Assembly: GCA_023630585.1 (NCBI GenBank)
Contig: CM042544.1
Location: 16,964,256-17,028,255, forward strand
Length of the DNA: 64,000 bases
Reading direction: 5' to 3'
DNA from: Cranoglanis bouderius
Taxonomy: Eukaryota > Chordata > Actinopteri > Siluriformes > Cranoglanididae
The notes beneath the pieces are model-generated. The model saw only the letters and a list, made by a program, of their open reading frames with translations. It had not been told where the DNA came from and made no database searches. Below are positions 56,765 to 64,000 of this stretch, one piece after another. The translations under genes and the position numbers were made by a program. Position 1 is the stretch's first letter. Every line of letters starts with the position of its first letter.

Positions 56765-57050
56765 GGTAAAGTATTTTGTCCATGAGACATTGAAACTTGG
56801 CCAGGGCTCCAAACAAACTGAAAGGACGCATGACAATTTAGTGTAAGCTAAACAGATTGCAATGGACCACTTTTTTTTGCGACATCAGAGTCAAGGGAAT
56901 CTGCCAATAGCCCTTGGTTAAATCTGGTGTCAGTTCAACCCCTAATAATTTGTATAGCTCATGTAGTGTCTGGTCCATCAGAATCTCTTTTGGTATTCCA
57001 ACTTGGAAGATTACATCAAAGAGTGCCTCCACAATGATATCGCATTGCAT
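56765..57050 (-). pseudogene. Gypsy LTR retrotransposon pol mosaic (integrase joined to RT)
   Basis: The minus-strand frame from 57050 reads VEALFDVIFQVGIPKEILMD then QTLHELYKLLGVE, the core of a Gypsy integrase (usual VGIPKEILTDQG...ELYKLLGI). It passes directly into LTPDLTKGYWQIPLTLMSQK, the reverse transcriptase fingers/palm motif (usual DLTKGYWQIPL). The RT continues out of frame toward 56765 (MRPFSLFGALAKFQCLMDKI). In an intact element the order is reverse transcriptase first, integrase about 2 kb later, so this is a rearranged fragment. No LTR was recognised beside it. Confidence 0.75.
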
Positions 57051-58460
57051 GATGCGATGCGACAGAACTAATACAAAGTGATACCCTCATTCGCTCCTCT
57101 ATGAGAGCTCTATAAAATGAGCTATTAAACATTTGGAGATTACGATGGAGCAAGCATTTCCCTGCCATGCTTTGGCACCAATAATTGGGTGTTTTTTGTT
57201 TTGTTTTTCTTTTGTGTGATTGTCCTGTATTACTTGGTATAATTTATTCATAATTACTGATAAGTAACTGTAGATTAGTGTGCTTTCTGGCTAGATTATT
57301 TGACCCCGAATGACTTTCGGTGACCTGCTGCCACAGTTTGCTTGACACAACATTCCCAGTTAAATTAAAATGAACAGTGTGGAAATATTAGTGTTAACGG
57401 CTGTGCAAGTAATAATGTTGGGAGGTTTCGAAAAGATATCAAAGTGTTCTCAAAACCTGACAAAATTGAGAAAACTGACATTGTTACCAGGAATGGGCCT
57501 GTATAGAGAGGTATCATGAAGGAGACAAAGGGGGAATGGAAGACAAATAACAAGAATGAGCATAAGGAGACAACTCTCCTGGTTATATGATGCCAGAAAA
57601 TGCAACAAAAGGAGAAAAGAGAGAGTGAGTGGGCTGAAACAGAAAGAAATGCAGTTTCTTGTTGGTGGAGCTGGTTAACAAGAGCACTAATGCAGACTGG
57701 TTTGAGTTCAGAGCTGTCAGACTTGCCAGCAGAGCTGAGCTCATAAGTGCAGAGTGACTGGAGGCAGATTCACAGAACTCACAAACTCAGTGTTCAAATA
57801 GATGCTGGTTTCTCCTGTGCTCTGTGTCCCAGCAGCAAGCAAAAGACAGTCAAACCTCACACTTCTCAAGATCTGACACCATCTTTTACAATATGTGCTG
57901 CATTTGTTTCATTTGTTCAACTGAGTGAATGAGTCAACTACTTCACCTTATTGCTTGTGTGTAAACAAATACAATAACATAAAGTATGTATGGGCTATAT
58001 ATGACAATTAAACAATAAAAATAATCAGCATCCTGTGTAGTATACATGAATTGTCTCACCAGATTTGGTGTATTCCACACTAACTAGAACTTCCAAAAAA
58101 AAGTCCCCGCCTCAACAGCAAGCTGAATGAAGTGGCTATTGTGCACACATCTGTCTTGCCACTCAGAGTTGTCCCTAAAGACGTAAAATCGGAGTATGGA
58201 ACTGGTGGTCAAGCTGCAAAGTCTGGGATAACACTGAGAAAAGAGATACTGTCAGAGCCAAATGGCAGAAGACAATATGAGCTCGACCTTCTGTTCTTAA
58301 AGAGAAATCGGTTCTTTATTAGCATGCAGTTTTGACATTTCAGTTGCCAAACTTGTGTTTCCTGAACTACTCTATAATTTAATGTTTTGTTATATTAATC
58401 AAGAGAAACCTGAATCAAGCCTTTATCGCAAGCCTTTATAACATTATATACAGATAATAA
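57051..58460. other. No recognised gene
   Basis: Short frames (58132-58335 plus, 67 codons) without recognisable domains. Confidence 0.4.
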
Positions 58461-58767
58461 GTCATGTCTGTTTTCTTTCAAATGTTCACAGTCACCTAAT
58501 AAATACACTTTGTAAGTTGCTGACATACTTTGATTCTAGTTTTGCCTGACTCGGTCAGCAAGTTTCAAAGCATATTTATTAGGTTACTGTGAACATTTTG
58601 CAAATGAAAAGACAAGCATGACTATCATCTGAATCAAGCCAGGATCACTTAACATATTGTACTGTATATACATGATAATCATGTTTGTCTTTTCTCTTTC
58701 AAATATTCACAGTACAAATACTGATAAAAATCTAATAAAAATCTAATATGCTTTGTAATTTGCTGGC
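58461..58767. repeat. Three-unit repeat, two inverted and one direct
   Basis: Units 58461-58524 (+), 58554-58622 (-) and 58679-58767 (+) share 'tgttcacagt.acctaataaa' and 'ctttg.aagttgctgac'. The first two form a stem with a 29-base loop. Confidence 0.8.
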
Positions 58768-60825
58768 CAAATATGTTGCTGTTAAACCAAGGCAATTGAA
58801 ATCAGTGAAGAAGTCACTTCACCAAACACATCCATGGTGTTTATTTAGTTCCCAGCCAGTTCAAAGTCTAATCCCAGGATCAAGATGATGCTTAAAGGGC
58901 AGTCAGACCAGAAAATGCTATAGAGAAATAATCATAGCTGTTCTCATAGCACATGCTAGTATGCTGTCAAACAATGAACTCACATTATTTAGGCATCCTT
59001 ATGCAACTGAATACACTTTCTTGGAAAAGGTGGCACACATTAACATTCCCAAAACAAAAACTTGATACCAGAATACAAATTCTCCACACTGGTGCAATCA
59101 GTCCTCAGAAATGGTCAGATCATGTATATCCTTTTGGGTTTATGCATAATATAGTGCGTCTAAGAAGCCCCAAGGGTACGGAATTGATGTTGTGCATGCA
59201 CTGAGGAGTCACTGTTCCAGATATGTTTGGGAAAAGTTAATTAGTCCAAATGCAATCCTCAGTTTCTCCAAACCCTGTTTATGTAAATGTTTATTTACCA
59301 GACTTTGCCTTTCCTGGCCACTGCTTTTAAGAGAAAATGTTATTGGGTAAACTCTATGAAGTTCTTGTGGGTAAAAGTTTGTGATCCTTTTGAAAAACTC
59401 TGAATAAAGATGCATGTTTTGATGTGACTAATGACAAAGCCTGGGGATTGGGAGGTGACTTATAACATCAGTGACTTATAACATCAGTGATTTTAATAAA
59501 TCAGTAATTTATAAATAATAAACCACCCCAAGGTAGACTCTGTTTAATGTAAACAAAATGACACATTTATAAGCCTTGAATAAATCGTTTATAAATCAGT
59601 ACTGGAAGATTTTTGTAAGGCCTCAAGAGGTTACTTTAAAGGTTTTATGTAGCATAACATTGTCCTTTAGCCTTGTTTTATTAAAGATTTATGCCTTCAA
59701 ATATAATATTACATCAAAATTGTTGATGAATTTGAGATAAATCAGTTACCTAATACTGCAGGTGCATTTTTATTCATAAGCAAAGAAAATAGTGCCTGTG
59801 ACTGTTGTACACTATTATGCAACTATTTTCTTACTTTTGTTCCAGAATGTTCAGCAAATTCAACCACAATGGCACAGCATGAACCTTTTTTTTTTTCTCA
59901 ATCTGATCTATGCAGTCCAGAGAAAGTGGAGAGTCAGACAGCTTGACAATAACATGAGGTAAAGTCACTCTTACACCCTGTTAACAGCCTCTAGCTGTGG
60001 AGTGTCCTCCCCAGGATCTTCTCTCTGCCCGTTATTTCTCCACTCTTAACGCCTAAAGCACATCGGCCGTAACATAGTAACAGCAACAATTCTGGTTGAT
60101 TTTGCAACATTTAATAATATCATTAAGTCAATAGGAGGGAATGCCTGCTGCTCTGATTTCAATATGGACAGTTTGCAGAACAGAGCAGTTGGCATTCAAC
60201 ACAATTCTCTGTTGGGAATAATAGTAGTATGTGTGCAGGTGAAGGTCTGGATCCTCATTGAACGGCCAGTATGCAGCTAAATACAAACTCTGGCACGCAA
60301 ATCTGAGCTTGGCCTGAGCAGGAACAGCAACTCTGGGAGCACATATACCCATATATACTACTAAACAGAAGAGCATAGAAGAGTATTAGTGGTTACATAT
60401 GTTATTACACATAGATCAGCCTGTCTTGCAATAGTAAAACAGGTCTAGGTGGCCCCAATGTTTAGATACACTTCTTCTGTTTTGAAACTGGAGTTCAGGG
60501 TATGAGGTCAATGCTGTGAGGAAAGCCTTGGTCAAGGATCCTAAAATGAGGGGCATAAAGATGTCTCATCTCTAAACCAAACAACTGTTTTATGATGGAC
60601 CAGTTATGCTGTGTGTGTTGACAGCCCAAGAATTAAAACAAAACATTGCAACAGGCAGTGATTTTATGAACCAATAATGTATTATCTTTTTTTCTGCAGT
60701 TCTGGTCATTGTGTTACTGCAGTTGAACAATATTAGGAGGTAATAGAATTACTGTATAAGATTCTTACTATCATAAAAATGAGCTTTATTATTCAGAGAT
60801 ATACATCCTTCTCAATTTATTTATT

Positions 60826-60827
<2 letters not shown>
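58768..60827. other. Repeat-poor stretch, no gene recognised
   Basis: A small duplication 'gacttataacatcagtga' occurs at 59456-59492. No gene supported. Confidence 0.45.

Positions 60828-60831
<4 letters not shown>

Positions 60832-60905
<74 letters not shown>
60832..60905. repeat. (TA)n microsatellite
   Basis: About 74 bases of alternating TA. Confidence 0.97.
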
Positions 60906-60910
<5 letters not shown>

Positions 60911-61104
60911 CCATTCATTTGAACAAAAACGACAATTAAAGCATACCTTCTATGTCATGAGTAATATGGAAGAAGAAGACATTATTTGTCACATATACAT
61001 TACAGTACAGTGAAATTCTTATCTTTGCATATCTCAGCTTGCTAGGAAGTTGGGGACAGAGTGCAGAGTCAGCCATGATTGGGCAAGCCTGGAGCAGAGA
61101 AGGA

Positions 61105-61924
61105 TTAAGGGCCCAAGATTGTTGGTGCCAGAAGAGCTGGTTTGAGGATTTCTATAAATGCTGATCTCCTGGGATTTTCGCACACAACATTCTCTGGAGT
61201 TTACTCAGAATGGCGCAATAAAGAAAAACATCCAGTGAGCAGCCATTATGCAGACAGAAACCCCTTGGTGATGAGAGAGGTCAACTGAGAATGGCCAGAC
61301 TGGTTCAAGCTGACAGAAAGCCTACAGTAATGCAGATAATCACTCTGTACAATTGTGGTGAGCAGAAAAGCATCTCAGAATGCACAGCGCATCAAACCTT
61401 TAGGTGGATGGGCTACAACAACATAAGACCATGTTGGGTTCCACATCTGTCAGTCAAGAGCAGAAAGTTGAGGCTGTAGTGGGCGCAGGCTCACCAAAAC
61501 TGGACAGCTGAAGACTGGAAATATGTAGCCTGGTCTGATGAATCTCGATTTCACAGATGGTACACAGATGGCAGGGTCAGAATTTGGCACCAACAACATG
61601 AATCCATGGACCCAACCTGCCTTGTGTCACAGTCCAGGCTGGTGGACTAATGGCTACTTCCAGCATGATAATGCACCATGTCACAAAGCAAAAGTCGTCT
61701 CAAACTGGTTTCATGAACACGAAAATGAGTTCATTGTTCTTCAGTGGCCTTCCCAGTCATCAGATCTGAATCCAATAGGACACCTTTGGGATGTGGTAGA
61801 ACAGAAGATTAACAGGATGGAAGTACACCTGAAAAATCTGCAAGAATTGCTTGATGCAATCATGTCAACATGGTCCAGAAGATCAAAGGAATGTTTCCAA
61901 CATCTTGTTGGATCCATGCCATGA
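61105..61924 (+). pseudogene. Tc1 family H transposase with lost catalytic Glu
   Basis: Pieces in order: VGARRAGLRIS-type start (about 61118), MARLVQADRKPTVMQIITLY and NCGEQKSISECTAHQTFRWM (61291-61479), then a stop. DWKYVAWSDESRF follows in another frame (first Asp intact, about 61520-61550). The frame 61538-61924 then holds GYFQHDNAPCHKAKVVSNWF (second Asp intact), FIVLQWPSQSSDLNPIGHLW and MEVHLKNLQELLDAIMSTWS. In relatives the last motif is NPIEHLW; here the codon at 61778-61780 is GGA, so the catalytic Glu is a Gly. About 150 bases between VQAGG and GYFQHDN are deleted. Dead. Confidence 0.88.
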
Positions 61925-61971
61925 AGAATTGAGGCTTTGAGAGCAAAAGGGGGTGAGTATATTAGTGAGTG
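61105..61971 (+). mobile_element. Tc1 family H, 5'-truncated and internally deleted
   Basis: Transposase-bearing copy of the family that forms the palindrome at 2061-3430. Right end 'gtgagtatattagtgagtg' followed by TA (61972-61973). The left end is missing. Confidence 0.8.
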
Positions 61972-61973
61972 TA

Positions 61974-62207
61974 TATTCCCTAGTAATCAAAATTGCATAA
62001 AAAGAACACTTTTCTTTTTATCTCCAGTGTTTTCCAGTATTTCCAGGGACATATTCATATTTACATTTTAATATACATACATAATACATAAATAATAATT
62101 AATTAATAATAATAAAAAAAACATTTTCTGGTTTAGGTCATGCTCACTTCAGCTATAAATCTGAATACAGAAAGTGATATGGATTTTTAGCACTAAATAA
62201 ATACAGA
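61974..62207. other. AT-rich sequence, no feature
   Basis: Nothing supported. Confidence 0.45.
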
Positions 62208-62281
62208 TACATATATGTATACATATACGGATAAAGATACGGATACACATACAGATACAGGTACAGGTACAGATACAGACA
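62208..62281. repeat. (GATACA)n hexanucleotide repeat
   Basis: About 12 imperfect GATACA/GGTACA units. Confidence 0.9.
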
Positions 62282-63304
62282 TTGCATTACACCCCTATAT
62301 CTGATATACTGGAGCAAAAAAAAATTGGACTTTTACTTTTCCAAGTTTATAATTTTCAGTCTAAATCAGTTATATAACAGGAAATTCATTGAGATAATTG
62401 AATAACATGGCAATCAAAAGCTAGCTCTATATGAGAGCTATTTAGAACAGAGGGAGGCCCTCATTTCCAGTAATTTCCAGAAACTTGTCATCTGTGGGCT
62501 AATTAGCTGGAAGGTGCGTAAGATGGAGAAAGGCACCTCACTGCTTTTACCCAGGCAGAAATAGCAGTTTAGGATTAGTCAGTTCCTGTGGACAGGGAGG
62601 AGAGTGTGCATTTGTCCGCATGGCTTGGAGACTGCAAAACATGGCCAAGAGCCATTAAGCTCACAGTACAATTGTACAAATGATGTTTGATCAACATCCA
62701 AGAAAGAACTATGATACAGATCCTCTGTCTGTGCAGCCCTTAACCTAGACATTATTCTGAACTGTTTCACAGTTTAAAACAAAAGGCTTTGTGTTCCTAG
62801 CATGCTACAATGCTACATTGCTTAGTGACAACAATTAGAGAGTAATTGGGATTTTGGGGTTATTGTTTTGTAATGAGTGGGATGATTGTTGTGACTGTTG
62901 TGAATACTGGGTTATTTTTTTCCTGAGTAAATAGAGTGCATGTTTTGTTTCATCCTCTTTTCTAAGGTTTCAGGAAAACAAAAGCCAAGAAGAGTCACTT
63001 CCTAAAATAGGTTAACACAAGCTGTTTGTTGCAGGCACGAGATCCTCTGGAAACAGAGAATGTTTCTTTTAGGAGAAGGATAGTTTATCTTAACTTGATC
63101 ACATCCTAGTGAACTGATCAGTCCCTGATAAAGGCATGTGGTTCTCACAGTTCCAATGTAATGGCAAATGAAAATCATGTTACAGAATGGATCCCGCCCT
63201 GGGGAACTTCAACACTATGCCAAAACTTTTTGTATTTGAGTTCAGGTATGTTCTGCAGCAGGGATGGAATTAGCATCCACTGGGTGATGATGGAAAGTGA
63301 TATA
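62282..63304. other. No recognised gene
   Basis: Nothing supported. Confidence 0.45.
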
Positions 63305-63574
63305 CAGTGCCTTGCGAAAGTATTCATTTTAAAAGTAAACATTTAAATGTCTTGGAATGGCCTAGTCAAAGCCCAGACCTCAATCCAATTTAGAATTGTG
63401 AATATGTATGAAAATTAAAAAATTTTTGTCTTAACTATTGTTTGTGTCACAATAAAAAAAATTGCACCTTCTTGTGTAAATCAAATGGTACGAACCCCAA
63501 AATAATACATTTTAATTCCAGGTGGAAATGCAACAAAACAGGCAAAACACCAAGGGGGTGAATACTTTCACAAG

Positions 63575-63577
<3 letters not shown>
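63305..63577. mobile_element. Tc1-type element remnant, internally deleted
   Basis: Left end after TA: CAGTGCCTTGCGAAAGTATT. A fragment of the DDE-end coding sequence 'aagcccagacctcaatccaa' (SPDLNPI) follows at 63369-63388, then 3' leader and the right repeat 'gggggtgaatactttcacaa', cut before its outer bases by a (TA)n tract. Confidence 0.85.

Positions 63578-63657
<80 letters not shown>
63578..63657. repeat. (TA)n microsatellite
   Basis: About 80 bases of alternating TA between two Tc1 ends. Confidence 0.97.
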
Positions 63658-63660
<3 letters not shown>

Positions 63661-64000
63661 GTGCATCTCAATAAATTAGAATGTCGTGGAAAAGTCCATT
63701 TATTTCAGTAATTCAACTCAAATTGTGAAACTCGTGTATTAAATAAATTCAATGCACACAGACTGAAGTAGTTTAAGTCTTTGGTTCTTTTAATTGTGAT
63801 GATTTTGGCTCACATTTAACAAAAACCCACCAATTCACTATCTCAACAAATTAGAATATGGTGACATGCCAATCAGCTAATCCACTCAAAACACCTGCAA
63901 AGGTTTCCTGAGCCTTCAAAATGGTCTCTCAGTTTGGTTCACTAGGTAAATCACAAACATTCACTGCCAAATTAGCTGGCTGTTCACAGAGTGCTGTATC
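63658..64000 (+). mobile_element. Tc1 element 5' end, continues past the window
   Basis: Begins after TA with CAGGTGCATCTCAATAAATT 'agaatgtcgtggaaaagtcc', with an inner repeat 'atctcaacaaattagaatat' at 63840-63859: long terminal repeat, inner direct repeat and leader. No damage is visible in the part seen. Confidence 0.92.
63921..64000 (+). CDS. Tc1 transposase N-terminus (partial at window edge)
   Basis: ATG at 63921 opens MVSQFGSLGKSQTFTAKLAG CSQSAV and is still open at the window end. The position, about 260 bases after the element end and right after the inner terminal repeat, is where Tc1 transposase genes start. The residues fit the first helices of the N-terminal DNA-binding domain (KLAGCSQSAV as a helix-turn-helix start). 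Whether the DDE domain is intact lies outside this window. Confidence 0.75.
   Translation, partial: MVSQFGSLGKSQTFTAKLAGCSQSAV

Overview
This window reads as AT-rich non-coding vertebrate DNA, most likely from a teleost. The signs are the very high density of fish-type Tc1/mariner elements, tRNA-derived and LINE-tailed retroposons typical of ray-finned fish, and long (CA)n, (TA)n, (AAT)n and (CTTT)n microsatellites. The repeat mix would fit a catfish or another ostariophysan, but that is an inference I cannot check here. I found no convincing complete host protein-coding gene, rRNA gene, functional tRNA gene or CRISPR array. The bacterial categories (operons, ribosome binding sites) do not apply.

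Layout. 0.25-1.6 kb: broken Tc1 pieces, a (TA)n tract and an LTR-like block. 2.06-3.43 kb: a large palindrome made of two inverted 5' halves of one Tc1 transposon around a tRNA-derived SINE. 3.9-5.2 kb: retroposon tails, a (TG)n tract and the 3' end of a LINE reverse transcriptase. 7.6-10.8 kb: a Tc1-type MITE fragment, a PIF/Harbinger remnant and a SINE tail. 11.3-14.7 kb: a nested pile in which an old Tc1 copy carries an 888-bp inverted-LTR insertion with a 5-bp target duplication, a probable hAT-like 'caagtcc' repeat and a 543-bp MITE. 15.2-19.15 kb: a Tc1 3' half, a diverged 40-bp minisatellite, and a full-length Tc1-like element split by a 179-bp GC-rich palindromic insert. 19.53-19.69 kb: the one short open segment that looks like a terminal exon. 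20.4-23.8 kb: a Tc1-like element holding a retroposon that itself holds a complete IR/DR-type Tc1. 25.5 kb: a large CTTT/CCTT tract. 28.4-29.2 kb: a MITE whose interior has expanded into about 14 copies of a 42-bp palindromic satellite unit. 31.0-31.24 kb: facing (GT)n and (CA)n tracts. 31.6-33 kb: a third copy of the first Tc1-like family. 33.4-47 kb: mostly quiet sequence with several MITEs and a transposase pseudogene at 45.9-46.8 kb. 47-64 kb: sparse repeats including SINE copies, a LINE reverse transcriptase fragment, a Gypsy integrase/reverse-transcriptase mosaic, a Tc1 pseudogene at 61.1 kb, and at 63.66 kb the clean 5' end of another Tc1 that runs off the window.

Every transposase whose full length lies in the window is broken by frameshifts, stops, deletions or lost catalytic residues. 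The only copy that could still be intact is the one cut by the window edge at 64 kb. Several long repeat-poor stretches (5.2-7.6, 29.2-31.0, 34.8-39.2, 47.1-50.7, 52.2-55.6 and 57.1-60.8 kb) could be introns or intergenic DNA of a host gene outside the window, but nothing in them identifies that gene. Repeat family assignments are from recognition of ends, motifs and transposase residues, not from a database search.
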